From assembly GCA_018389105.1 (NCBI GenBank), contig JACATO010002210.1, positions 1 to 64,000 of the forward strand: DNA of 64,000 bases, given 5' to 3'. The notes beneath the pieces were generated by a model. The model ran no database searches. It was given only the letters and a program-made list of their open reading frames with translations, and was not told where the DNA came from. A program made the position numbers and the translations under genes. Within the stretch, counting starts at the first letter, position 1, and each line of letters opens with the position of its first letter. The stretch is from Nautilus pompilius. Taxonomy: Eukaryota; Mollusca; Cephalopoda; Nautilida; Nautilidae. Positions 38,541 through 50,798 of the stretch are shown here, in pieces.

Positions 38541-41500
38541 ATGAATAGCCTGCTCCATTCTTGGAAGTTTTATAATTTCTTTGGACTTAGTAGACATCAA
38601 ACTTGCTCAGCAAAACTAGAAGATGTCTTTGGAAGATGGATACAGTGTAAAAGAACTTTTCCAAAGAGAGCAATTTGTGTTGGTTCTTTCAAGATGCATG
38701 AAGTGATCGAGACGGTCCTGTCCGATGCCAGCAAGAAGAGATTTTCCCAAAGCCTCGGTACAGTAAAGCCAGCAAGTGGGATAAAATTAAGGCATCACCG
38801 TAATGGGGCTGTCCTAGTCCCTTTGTGTTTAGTTGACGGCAAACCATCAGTCCTTTTTACAGTGCGGTCTCAGGTTATTATGAGACATCGAGGGGAAGTC
38901 AGGTGAGTCTGGCTTTGAAATTCAAGCTTTGACATTATCCCAAATAGTCAGGTGTGTCTTTAATATAGGATGGTACTTTTTTCAGCCAGGTCTAACATTG
39001 AATATCATAAAATTACTTCACTGAAGATTTTCTTTCCCTTTTTTAGTTGTAAGCCTGGTTTTCTATATTATTTGTCTGCCTTTACATATCCTTCTCTCTT
39101 TTTGTTTATTTTTGCTCATAGTGGTGAAGATGCAAGGCTATTAAGTATCAGCTAAATTTTGGTTATTTTATTTGAATTTCTTCAACAATATAAATTTTGT
39201 TTTTTTTTAAAGCCAGTAAATAGAAAAGGGAAAGGCAGTCAAATGAGAAGATAGTATTATTTCCATTTTTGTGCTTTGTTTGAATTTAATTTCAGTTTTC
39301 CAGGTGGTAAAATGGATGAGAATGACACTGATCTTGTCCAGACTGCACTTCGAGAAGCACATGAAGAAGTTGGGATACGCCCTGAAACCGTGGATGTCTG
39401 GGGAACAATGCCCCCTTTGACAAACAGGGTAAGCAAGTTAGTTTTACCTCAAGAGATCTGTTTTTAAGCAGAAGTTTATGAAGTAAGGAAGTATGCACCT
39501 TCCTTCAAATCTAGTACTGGGAAAAGCTACTAATTGTAAATTGTTGATACTAGAAGTAGGAGCTGGTACTTATATACATACACATCCACAGTGGGAATCT
39601 TCAAATGAAACTCTATTGATATAGCATCATCATAATGTATCCAGCCAGGTTTCATTTGAACATCCTTAATATAAATTTACTGTCCAAATCGATGCCTTGT
39701 TATTATGATTTATTGTATTTTTGTGTTTTTCATATCACTATTTATTTTTGTCTAGGATTTAGTTTTTGGCTAAGTGTTCTGAAATCCTTATTGGCAGGTA
39801 AATGACAACCCACTGATTTGGAGAAGCATTTTCTATAGTTTTCTGGTAAATTTGTACAAAAATACAAAGATATTTAATATATTAAATGCTAGAGAAGAAT
39901 AAATAAATAAACAAAATGAATTTTACACTTTTAAAAATAGAGAACAAACAAACAAACATCTTCATTTTTCTAAATAATGGTTTACTTTCATAAGAGCAAG
40001 AGTTAGTAAAATAATATAATCTAACATCTTTAACTTAAAATTAATTGTTTTGAACAATAGTACCTACATTTAACACATCTTTCAAATAATATACCTAAAA
40101 TATTTGTCTCCTCAGAAACATTAAAAAATTAGAAGATCACAAAGTGAAGTGTTTTTAAGTAGTTAGAAATGACTGTAAATAAATAATAACTTTATATCAG
40201 AACTAAAGAAAATATGCTTATTGTATTTGGTTAATACATGGTCTTCCTGTGCTTGTATAGCTCAGCTGCTCGAGGTTATGCATATGTGTTTTTTATAAGC
40301 TTTGCTGACCATGTTTTGGATACTACTAGACAGAATCTACATATCAATTGAACAGATTAAGGTAACCCAAGAAAACCCTATCACCCCTTGAGCACTTGGT
40401 TATTTGGCATGGCGGGTAACCCTAACTTCTCCACATTCTTGGCCTGACAGATTGCAGCTTTACAAAATTGGAATTTTAACACTGATCTCATGACCACCTA
40501 GCATTACACGACAATATTTAGTGAACAGCTGAATGAAGTTTGTTTGTTTAATCTTGTCACAGCAACAATATAGTTAGGTGTGTTTCTATGAATTTGTTCT
40601 TCTGAATGATTTTATTAAATTTTGTGAATACAAATTTAGAAGGTGTAAACATCTTTGAATCGTTTTGTATCACCTTTATAATTTGGGTGACAGGATAGCA
40701 CAGTGGTACACCAATTTCTTCTCGTCTCTAATTGAAAGGGTTTCTGTTACAGAGGCTTCATACTTGAGAGGTGCCTCTGGTTCCCATAAATGCTGTGAAA
40801 GCAGTATCAGAAGAACAAGTAACATAATGACTAAAGAAATAGTTATCAAGAGATGAAATCTACTTTTAAACTTTTGCATATGTACCTCATGGGTTTCATC
40901 TGTTAAAAATGTGAAATGGGGTTTTGCTACAGTAAGATTTCTGATGCCAGATATTCTGTATTTTTCTTGTCCAGTTCTCTCTCTTAACTGTTACTTTTTT
41001 ACCATAGATTTTCCAGACAAAAACCCATCTTTCCTACAGAAAATCTTTGTTGTGGAGTAAATTGTAATATTTTTTTTTTTTTTTTTTTTTTTGCTTTTTT
41101 ATAATAGAAAACAACAGCTTTTACTTTTTAGGTATCAAGACAGATGATGTTGGATTTTATTACATATATTTTCTGAAAACATCTTTTCAGCTAATTGAAG
41201 AAATAACAATAGAGAACACAGATGGCTGGTTATTACCGTTAGTTAGGCTGATGACCTAAAACATTTTTATGCTGTTTTTTATTCATATTTGTAGATGAAA
41301 CATTTTGTTTCCTAAAATAAACTCATATATGCAGTGGAGTTTAGAAATGGGACTTCCATGCAAAAAAGAACACTGCAATCTACCTTTTCAAAACTATTTT
41401 GCTCATGAAGATTTATTATGCTAGGAAAACAAGATGTGAAAAATTAGATGAGCCAAGTTTCAGAACATAAAACCATCAACTGTAACTTGCTACCACTTTG

Positions 41501-43888
41501 AGATATGAGATTGTTCCATCAAATTCTTCATCTTCCATGCAAATAACTGCTGCATTTATTTTGGGCATACAGTTTAGTAATGTTTCCAAACATCACCTTG
41601 TAAGTGGTCCCCTCTCCCAGTCTTGTTGCAAGTAGTTCTGTTGCTGATTGGCTTTATTAAGTCGTCCTGATTCTTCCATAGCAAAGTATAGTTTTGCGCT
41701 TTATGTGCTTCACATCATTGCTGCAGCTTTAAACCCATCACCTATCAAATGATTCCCTGATGGAATATCACGGCATTGCAAAACATTTTTTTTGTGGGAA
41801 TCTTATGAATTTTTATCAAGTCACCTGCCATTTTCACCGCTCTGCTTAACTGTAGGACAAATGCAGCTCTTGTACATACTTTTCTTTGGTCATTCTCCTA
41901 ACATATTGCCATTGCTTAGAACCAGATATTTTAAACATCCTCTCATCTTCCACAATATAGTTCTCATGTTTAGCCCAGGCCAGTCACATGTTCTTATTAC
42001 CTTGTCTGGTGTTTTCTTGCTGATATTTTACCAATAAATCCAACCTCTCTTAACTGTCTTTTGGTTGATGTGTTAGCTGTTGCAGGAGAATTGTGGTTGA
42101 CAAGTCATTGGATTTCTATCAAGGGTATGCTTTAGACTTTTAAACCAGCAACCCATTGCTCTAATTGGTTTATTCATCATCCATTTAGGTTTGGCAGAGC
42201 CAGTCGACTTCATTCCATAAATCCAGTTTCCCTTTTTGGAGTGGCCAGCCTTAAGAAGGGCCATGATAGATATTCTTGTTTTGTATTAAATGTTTTTAGG
42301 TGCCATTTTCATCTGCCAAAAACAAAACAATACCATGAGTTCTGTTAACATTTATACAAAAGCACAGTACAGTACGAGATAACAGTTATTTTAATCATTA
42401 GTGAAAAACAGCATTGGATGAACATAACCTCATGCTTTCAGCATGAACTAAATTTAACATTCATAGAAATAAAATGGTGTCCATAAGATAACGCCATCAC
42501 AATTAATGGTCTGTATGTTCTGATACATATTTCATTGGAATTTTATTTATTTATTTATTTTTTGTATGAGCTGCTTATAATTTTGAATGTCAGAACATAC
42601 ATATATTTTTTCTTTTATTAAAGGGTGGATTGCAGGTGACAGCTGTGGTTGGAAACATTGGATCGATAGATATTGACCGGGTTAATTTTAATAAAACAGA
42701 GGTAATGCCTGACAGAATCAATCATAATGTAATTACATTTTATCAAAAATCTAATGGGAAATATTTACATTGGAAATTAAATACATCTTCACACTTTGAA
42801 ATAATAAAATAAGTAAATAATTATTATAAATATTTTAAATGGCTTGTATTTACTGGTTCCATGGCCAGGTTTTGCTATCTAGGACTGGCCTTGAAATAGT
42901 GTAGGTAGACTGTAAAAGTAAGCAAATATTGTGCATGCAAGTCTCAATAAGCAATACACACACAAACAGATTCTGGATCTTTTTAGGTGGAAGCATAGCC
43001 CTGTAGGCTTTAATTTTACTGCATACAACTATTCAGAAAGCAGATATTTAAGCTGGACACATGATTATGTCTGATAAGTAGATAATTAAACTAGGGACAT
43101 GCTTCTGTCTGGTACAATAAATAAACTAGGCAAAGACTAGGGGTTTTGACCCCCATCCCCTGCTATTATACATGTGGCTGAATGAGGCACTAATTCTGCA
43201 TATCTTACATTATACAAATTATTCATGCAAGAAAACTGAAAAGCTAAAATATGGTACAATACATCTATCATAAAAGTTGTCCTTTGCAAGTAATTTTTCC
43301 AAAAATGACAAAACTATATATACATTGGCTTTAAAAATCTAACTCCACTTAACAAGCATATGAAAAAAATATCTTAAATTACAAAATTACAAGACAGTCC
43401 ATTGATTTGTTCTGTACTTTAAAAAGTCAGTTTAAAAACAGCTTGCTATTTCTTGTGATAGCATTTGTGCATTAACCACAAAAAACAAACCTGAGTTAAG
43501 CAACATTTTGTTGTAATATTAGTATTTTATAGATTAAATTTTAGTACCCCTTTTCTAACTTTTAATAACCTTTTGATGCTAACAGAAAGATATAAATGTG
43601 CTGAAATAATTTAATTCTAAATTTTTTTTTATTTAAGAACATTCATTAATATGCTTTTCTAATTTTTATTGGCAACAGGTTGAACTAGTTTTTTCAAGGA
43701 CTATAGCTTCCTTATGCAGTTTGGATAACATAAAGTCTACCCAGTTTCGGAACAGCAAAGGCTACACTATACCTGTATTTCTTGGAGAGCACAGAATTTG
43801 GGGACTGACTGCAGTAATGCTGCATCTAGTTCTCCAGAAACTGGTGCCAGAGGAGTATAGGTTTAAGCTGATTCATCAGCCAACATGA
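38541..43888 (+). CDS. NUDT8: NUDT8, mitochondrial Nudix hydrolase (CoA type), four exons
   Basis: Nudix hydrolase of the NUDT7/NUDT8 type, which cleaves coenzyme A and its thioesters at the diphosphate, in mitochondria for NUDT8 (family knowledge). Exons 38541-38902, 39296-39428, 42624-42701 and 43679-43888 join in phase to 260 codons without internal stop. The ATG at 38541 is the first in the frame; the N-terminal stretch is basic and lacks an obvious acidic cluster, which suits a mitochondrial presequence. Residues before the Nudix box (VLFTVRSQ, HRGEVSFPGGK) fit the CoA-specific signature. The box itself has REAHEEVGI intact. The C-terminal part (GYTIPVFLGEHRIWGLTAV) matches the NUDT8 tail. 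Exon 1 joins exon 2 as R-S-F-P-G-G-K. Candidate polyadenylation signals are at 44720 and 44860. Confidence 0.93.
40685..40760 (+). repeat. tRNA-derived SINE head (fragment)
   Basis: 'gatagcacagtggta' (about 40694-40708) fits the A box of a tRNA promoter; the B box is degenerate or absent. It lies in NUDT8 intron 2. Confidence 0.4.
41067..41092. repeat. Poly-T run
   Basis: A run of about 24 T in NUDT8 intron 2, possibly the tail of a retroposed repeat on the minus strand. Confidence 0.7.
41560..42270 (-). mobile_element. Possible pogo/Tigger transposase relic
   Basis: Minus-strand translation over several stops gives a CWFKSLKH segment and then KTPDKVIRTCDWPGL, which resembles the first catalytic-aspartate region of pogo-type DDE_1 transposases. 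No terminal repeats were found. It lies in NUDT8 intron 2, antisense to the gene. Confidence 0.35.
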
Positions 43889-44719
43889 AGTCAACACTAC
43901 AAGAATCAACCCAGGAGAATTGCTTGTAGCTAATATAACCTCTGACAAAAACGAGGGATCGTGGTTGTGTGCGCCCTCTGTTGATTTAGGTAACTCCAGC
44001 TATTTTTTTTTTCTTTCAGAAGTAAATGCAAAAAAATTACATCATCAAGTCTCTAAGTGAAGCAGTCAATTTTCTTGTTGCTGATCCCTTGGAATCAAGC
44101 AACAGTTTTTCCATTGTTGTGGTGTGTCTTGCCTCTGGATCTTTGTCTTCACAAAATTTTGTGTGTGAATATGTTTGTCCATCTTGTTTTCAAATTTCTA
44201 GTATTGCAGTCATTTTTAGCTCATCCACTCTGTCACGGCAGAGCACATTCACATTCATTTAGGCTTGGCATTGAATGTTTGTTACTTGACAAGGATTATC
44301 CTAAAAGTTCGGTTAGTTTTGACCAGCATGGATGTTGCTACTATTACTGTTTTGGTTATGCAAATCCCTAGCTGTCATCATCTTGCAACAGATCAGAGTA
44401 CAGAGCATCTTCTTCATTAAATGGTGAGAATGCTGAAATACTTATCTTTTAGCAGCATTAATCTGGCTAAAACAAGCTACTTGGGCATCTTACAGTGACA
44501 GCCAGAATTATTGATTAATGTGCTACAATATGAAAATACATTTTTACCTTGACAAAATCAACTAAGCATTGTTTTTGTTATGGGACCTCTGTATTAACTA
44601 TCTGTACTATGTTAACTTATTGTGGACATACAATTGGAAAAATGAAAAAATACTTCAATAGATGCTCACTTTAATATTATTTTAACAAAAGAAATGCATA
44701 GATGATCAAAAAGAAACAA

Positions 44720-44865
44720 AATAAAAGCTTAAATATGGCATTAGTCTTGCTGTGACTACCTGTAAAGAAGATAGTTTTGGTATCTTTTATATCACCTTTA
44801 TTATTTTAGTATCTTTCAGTGATTATTTGCAGTTTGAAAATTGCAGGTATTACTTCTTGAATAAA
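44720..44865 (+). promoter_or_regulatory. Candidate NUDT8 polyadenylation signals
   Basis: AATAAA at 44720-44725 and again at 44860-44865, about 830 and 970 bases past the stop codon. Either could end the transcript. Confidence 0.35.
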
Positions 44866-45039
44866 GTTAATTTTGTAAAGTTTTAGCTTTTTTATTATTG
44901 TTATTTCCTTTTTAGTAGTATTGTGTTTGTTATTGTTGATACTGACCTCTACAAGGTAGACAACCCTGCTTAAGGAATGTTTTTCCTATCTTGCATTGCA
45001 TGAAGCCTGGCATTTCCAGCTTCAGCAGAGAAATCCATA

Positions 45040-45235
45040 CTAAGGCTTTTCATTTTTAGATGTGGGAAGAAACTAGAGTGTGTGGGAGAAAAACCATCAC
45101 ACAGCTGGTTGGGGGAGAAGAGCAAGAAAACATGGAGGGAGCGAGGTTTGCCAGACGTATCTGATCCCTACAGGAAGTGAAGTTGGGCCCTTGACCTTAG
45201 CAGTCCAGTAGGCTAGACACTGGACCACCATGATG
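45040..45235 (-). repeat. tRNA-derived SINE copy
   Basis: On the minus strand a tRNA-like head ('gtctagcctactggactgct' from about 45221, then 'aaggtcaaggg') leads into a body with 'ggtttttctcccacacactc', ending in the reverse of 'gatgtgggaagaaac' (45060). The same body motif occurs at 48033. Confidence 0.6.
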
Positions 45236-46099
45236 TTTTAAATTTTAACTGCAGTACCATTATTATGTTTCCTGTAAAATGAATAGATTTCTACAGATTT
45301 AGAAATTCTGTGAGATGACTGGATTACAAAGAATATTCATGTGTTGGATGTTAGTTAAAATTTCTAAGAATTGCATGAACAGTAAGTTTAGCTCACTCTT
45401 ATTAGTTACTACATACAAGCTGTACACTAATATGGATATTATGGCACATGGCCCTTCTCCCAATAAAGAAAATGATTTCAGAATTGGTTTGACGAAGAAT
45501 AGAAAATAGATGAAAAACAAACAAACACAAACATAAATAACTTTTTAAGTAGTAAAGATGTGGATTCTACCAAAGTAAACCTATTAGCTACCATTCTCCC
45601 GGGATGATAAGCTGATCTGTTTTCCCATGATGGATGTTTTTTAATGAAGTCAACTTGCTGACTTTGCAAAAATGTATTAGATAAACAAATACAGAATATA
45701 TTTCTCTTATACTGAGAAATAAAAATGCATGCTCGAAAATTAAATGAACTCTTCCAAAATCTCTAATCTGGAAGTTTGAATAATAGAATTTGATTTTAGA
45801 TTTTTAATTACTCCTTAAGTGAACAACATATTTTTGTAACACTGAAGGTCAACTGGCCCCTGCACTATTAAGCTGCTTTGTAAAGTTTAGCTGTGTAAAA
45901 GTCATGTTGTCTTTAAAGTACAAAGGCTTTTAAAAAATGTCTAAAAAGGTCAATATTAACACAGAATATCTTGGAGACATTTTATTATACAAATATATTT
46001 ACACAAATGTATACAAAACTTTCAATATAAAACTTGTAAAAAAAAAATGGACCTAAATACATCCAAGTGTATAGATGTAGGTATATTTCAGTAATGGTC

Positions 46100-46650
46100 T
46101 TCACCATCTTTCCAGAGTTCTTTATGCAGTGATCACAGATGTTTCAGCAGCATCATCTGCTTTCTGCAGATATTTTGTTTGCCCCATCCACACAGGTGGT
46201 ACCACAAATGTTTGCTGGTGGCTCTTTTCCATTTCATGCTTCTCCAGTTTCTCACTGATGAAAACCAATTTGCTTCAAAAACTAAAGGAACATATTTCTA
46301 GAGTTTTGGAGCATTGACGCACCTATGAAACTGGTTCAGTAAGTTCTTCAGTAAAAGTGCACAAGGATGTCTTGATTTCTTACCTGATGCCACTCCAGCA
46401 ACATCTGAAAGATTGTCAAAGATCATATGTTGGTTTGTTATTCAATCCAAAGCATCCATGCCACTCTTTGCTTGGTTGGCATCTTCAGCAATGATATATC
46501 TGTCATGGTGGCTGCTTGACAGTAAAACTACAGATTTTCCTGCCATTCAGTGCTTCTGAAAACCAAACATGGAGCTGTGAAGCCAGTGTCTGTTAGGAAG
46601 AAACTCTTTTGGTATAAATAACTTGGTTTTTCAAACAGTACTGACCAATG
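46100..46650 (-). mobile_element. piggyBac-like transposase relic
   Basis: Minus strand reads KSVVLLSSSHHDRYI, then ANQAKSGMDALD, then FDNLSDVAGVASGK. These match, in order, the 'stmHhd', 'K-G-G-V-D-x-x-D' and 'x-x-N-x-A-G-I-N-A' regions of piggyBac transposases. Stops interrupt it. A 131-codon frame just upstream (47046-46651, minus) may belong to the same element but is not recognised. Confidence 0.5.
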
Positions 46651-47404
46651 TTAACTCGTTTTCACATTGTTTAAATGGACACCATCTGTGAAAAGGGCAT
46701 AGTTCATCAATTGTTGGGTACCCATGAAGCCTATAGTAGTGCAGCAGACTGCAGTTAAGTTTTTCAAAGACATGCCTAATTGGTATAAGTTTATCATCTT
46801 TGCATCTTTTGGAATTACATCTAGAATGGGAATCCCAAATATTCTAGAATGATTTAAATCAAAAACATTTTTACTCATGCCAGGATTTATGAGGCCCCAG
46901 TTGCACCTTGGGATGGTGTCATAAAAGGACTTGTATAAGAAAATAATTTTGTTGTTTTCAGTCCTTATGCTAGATGTCACCACAACAGACATCTCATCCT
47001 TGAAGAATACATGTAAGAACAAGGAATATGGCTTGTACGAAGACAAAGTTATGCTATTTAAAATGGTCTATTGAGTATGAAAGGCCATAGTTGTCTACTT
47101 AAGAGTTAGTATTAAATTATATAGAAAACTACTACGTATATACATTCAATATTTCCGAGAAATTAGTTTGTTGTCTTCCTTTAGGTTTGAAATATTTTTT
47201 GTACACTTTAATATTCCTTTGGTTAAAATTTGTAGTGCTTTTGTTATTTTTAGACATCAAATATTTCCAGTCATGATTATGGCATGTCATATTTGCCAAG
47301 CAAAATATCTTCCTTTGTATTCTTTTTTTCAAATTCTTACTGGCCATAGTGAATCAGACGGTTTAAACGGTTGTAGAATGTAGAAGCAATATGGAGAAGA
47401 AAGA

Positions 47405-47410
47405 TTTATT
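47405..47410 (-). promoter_or_regulatory. Probable CFAP107 polyadenylation signal
   Basis: AATAAA on the minus strand, 92 bases past the CFAP107 stop codon. Confidence 0.5.
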
Positions 47411-47501
47411 TGCAAATGTCTTATCTGCTCTAATTAATGGCGTAACTGGGGTATTAAAGGTTACCACTGTAGAAGGTGGCATATGGTGCCCTGATTGGCT
47501 T

Positions 47502-50500
47502 TTACTTTAAATTCTTGGTAGAATGTGGAGAGTTTGTTTTGTTTATATCTGGCAGCCAGCTGCTAACATTGGCTTCTTCACTAAGCACAGTCGATGGTTG
47601 CGGGCAGTGCTTTCTGTCAGCCATTCGTGCAGCACGGGACGCCATGACATCCTCCCAGGTGTGTGGTTTATACTGAGTGTTGTATACAGTCATGTGAGTT
47701 TTTTCCTGCTGAGTCTCTGCCTTTTGTCTTTTCTGAATTTTCTGAAGTAACCCAAAGTTTGTTGGGGGAGCTAAAAAAAAACAACAACAAACAAACAAGA
47801 AGTTAGTTTCTGTTAACATTAAAAATGAATTCCAAGCCTGAGAAGTATGGAACAAGGATACTCTGGAGATATGGCACATGTTTGTACCCAAAAACTTTTG
47901 TGCTTTTATTTTATTTGCCAGGATAGCAGTAATTAATATATTTATCTTCACCTGTCTGTGCTAGCCGGCTGGCCAGGACTAGCGCAGAGCCTCCATGTGC
48001 AACCTACTGAAAGTCTTAACCTTTTATTTTTAGATGTGGGAGGAAACCCATGCAGCCTGGTTTCCAGGTGTTATTAGATTGTCAAACTGTTTTTCATCAA
48101 GCATTTTCTTTCTGACCATCTCCAAGAGTCAGTACTACAGTTTCTCATCCCTCTACTGCCTTTTCTCCTTAATTCTAATGCTTGAATCAACACATAAGAT
48201 CTTCCATCTATCCTGTTCAACTATAGCCACCTGTCCACTCCAAAAAAGAACTCTTCTCTGCATAAGGGACATTCCAGTCAGGAGAGAGTCGGTCTGGCTA
48301 GGTGATATTCATTTATGAACATCCATGGAAGTTTCTTCATTGGTACACACACAGACTGAAAAGTCCCCCGTCTAGTAAAGAAAACGTTCTACTTTAGATT
48401 TTCCAAATCAAGTTGATCCCCAGCAGGGATCAAACTCAAAACCTTGACTACTAGGCCAATGCATGTACTAAGTCTTTCAAGTGGACATAATCTACTGGCT
48501 ATATACATAATTATTTGTTTAATGCTATTTTAGTGTCTTTTAGTAAACGTAAAATAACAATGTGGAAAACCTGAACATTTTTGTACATAGGTATTTAAAA
48601 TACTTGAAAACTAAGTTATGTTGCACCCATATGGACACCTTACACACCGCTTACCATATAAAGGGTATTCCGATCTCTCGGGTACCCAAGCAGAAAAGAT
48701 AAACCTCCAGTGACGACGTTCTGGCAAATTCTTTTCCGGCCACCGGTTATTATATTCTTCATCATATAAGGAAACTTTGTTGTCGAGATATCGGTCATCG
48801 TGATGTCTGAATAGTAATCTTTTCCCAATTCCTTCTTGGTTGTGTAACTGCGCCTTTTTCCGTACCACGATGTCCGGCCCAAATCCTCTAGGGAACGTGT
48901 ACTGGGTCCGATATAAACTCTCGTGATGGTACCGGTGCTTTGGGAACTAAGAAAGAGACAACAGCAAAAAAATAACCATCTGATGTCTTTTAATGTTTGC
49001 ACTCAGAAGTTCCATCTCTGAGCAGAGGGTAAGATATTGGATGATTGTTAATGACGGCGTCGTTTTGGGTTTTATTACTGTCAAGATTTTACTAGTTACA
49101 GGTGGTCTTCAGGTCCCTAGACCATGTCCAAGACATTCCGTCTGCTCTGAGAGTTTCCTGCAAAAAAACATGCAACTCGCTGAGGAGAGACCACCTGCTA
49201 AGCAAAGGCCACGTTCAAAATGGATCATCATTAATGCAAGTCTCGGTCACTTCCAATTAAAGAAACTACCCGCTCAAAAGTGATGCCTGGCTCTTTAGAG
49301 AGATCATTAAAAGTCACAGTCCTTAGCAAGTGTGTGTAGGGCTTGTAAACATTCATCAAGGGATTCACCTGGCTGCTGTCGACGAGTAAATACTTCGTTA
49401 GTGGGGTTCACAAACATTGGTGCTGATGTAGAGATTGCGTCTTCATAACTGGAGCATTCAGATACAGGTTCATATAACTTCGGAGTCGCAAAATTTGTCA
49501 GCAGGCTCAGTGTATCTAATCCTTCTTGCGGACGGACCGCGATGGAACTTTCGAATGTCTTCAACCAGCGACTCCATCCTTTGGCAGCCGTACTCGAACC
49601 TGGGTCTGTGTCTAGACGCTCTGGTCGCAACAGACGTTCCATAAATTCTAGTATAGAATTAAAATCATGCCTGCTACTATAAAACACGGGCCGTATTACC
49701 CAAACTAGAGGGTTTATTCAGACATAAATCGAAGCATACAAGTAATGTCGACCGCCACGATGAATAATCATCAGATCGTGCGTGTATCACTTCAAACTAT
49801 GACAAGTAAATGTACATAAAACAGAGGAAGACACTGTTGTCCAGTCTGGCACTCTCATGGCGAAGATTTCGAAAAGTCTTTAAAGTTAGGTGTAACTAAA
49901 AGCTAATAACAGCCGTTCTTGATTAGACATTAGGAGAATTATTTAAGAGGGACAAGGAGTTCACATGTGTATCTAAATATAACCCTGCTGTTTTGTCGAA
50001 AAGCACTCATTGAATCTGGTTCTAAAGATGCTTTACTTTCAGGCAGTGGAATAATCCTTAGCTAACGCATATCTCAAATCATTTTAGCAAATCTCTCTCC
50101 CTGTAAATAGGATTCCACCCCTCAGAAATGGTCTCACCATCGATTTGTGAAGAGAAACTAGACTGTTGGAAGTAAAGTATTGCTGTATTTAGACCAAGCT
50201 TTGTCACAGTCGAAACTCAGTTTTGCCCTGAGGCACACTCTCACATCGTTTCTGGCCCTCTTATCGACCACGGCAAATGGGGGTTGCAAAGAGGATAAAT
50301 ATGTACAGAAATACGCAATCCTTTGGTAAAAGGGGAACTGATATAAGCGTGAACGAGCCGCTGGCTTCCCGTGTAAGTGTAAATAACGGGAAGTTGCTAG
50401 CGTTTTAGCATCTGAGGTTCAAGATGACCGAGCACAGTCGTTAATACCTCTATGAGATGATACTATACGACAGTTGGATATGTAGGAAAAATACGGTGAA

Positions 50501-50798
50501 ACACCTGATTATATATTTTTCTTGTGGGTGGTTGACTCGAGTTAATAATAAAAACAAAAACAAAATCAAAGGGAATTATTAAAAAATAGAACCAGGTAAA
50601 ATCGGTAAATGTTATTATGAGAAATATCAGAAACAAAAGACAATTAATCACACACAAAACCATTGTCCAGAAACCTTTCATTACCTGTAGCCTCTCTTCT
50701 CGCCAGTTCCCCACGAGGACATCTGTGTGGTATCGCTTGACTACCTTCCACGACGGGGTGTGAAGAGGCAGCGGTTCCTCTCCGCTCATGTCTACCAT
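47502..50798 (-). CDS. CFAP107: CFAP107 (C1orf158 homologue), three exons
   Basis: Cilia- and flagella-associated protein 107, a small protein inside the A-tubule of ciliary doublet microtubules (family knowledge). Exons 50798-50685, 48946-48655 and 47770-47502 join in phase to 224 codons, near the human length of about 190-200. Exon 1 has the signature TPSWKVVKRYHTDVLVGNW followed by REER. Exon 2 has HESLYRTQY, YDEEYNNRWPEKNLP and AWVPERSEYPLY. Exon 3 starts APPTNFGLLQK and ends in a Ser/Asn-rich tail. Two ATGs lie close together (50798 and 50789); either could be used. Exon 3 lies where NUDT8 and CFAP107 converge. Intron 1 carries a retrotransposon gag fragment. The gene is head-to-head with MRPS22. 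Confidence 0.9.
47952..48475 (-). repeat. tRNA-derived SINE, interrupted
   Basis: On the minus strand 'gcattggcctagtagtcaag' followed by 'gttttgagtttgatccc' (48463-48424) looks like a tRNA 3' half with B box. The body motif 'gatgtgggaggaaaccca' lies at 48033-48050 on the plus strand. Sequence between is diverged or inserted. It lies in CFAP107 intron 2. Confidence 0.5.
49307..49687 (-). mobile_element. LTR-retrotransposon gag fragment
   Basis: An open frame of 126 codons in CFAP107 intron 1, in the gene's sense orientation. It reads like the capsid part of a Gypsy-type gag protein: WLKTFESSIAV, LDTLSLLTNF, SSYEDAI, and RRQQPGESLDECLQALHTL. A few residues seem deleted before RRQQPGES. No zinc knuckle, protease, polymerase or long terminal repeats were found nearby, so it is a fragment. 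Confidence 0.65.

Noticed and set aside
46651-47046. 131-codon minus-strand frame as an independent gene
   Set aside because: No recognised domain, and it lies directly upstream of a piggyBac-like relic, so it is more likely transposon debris.
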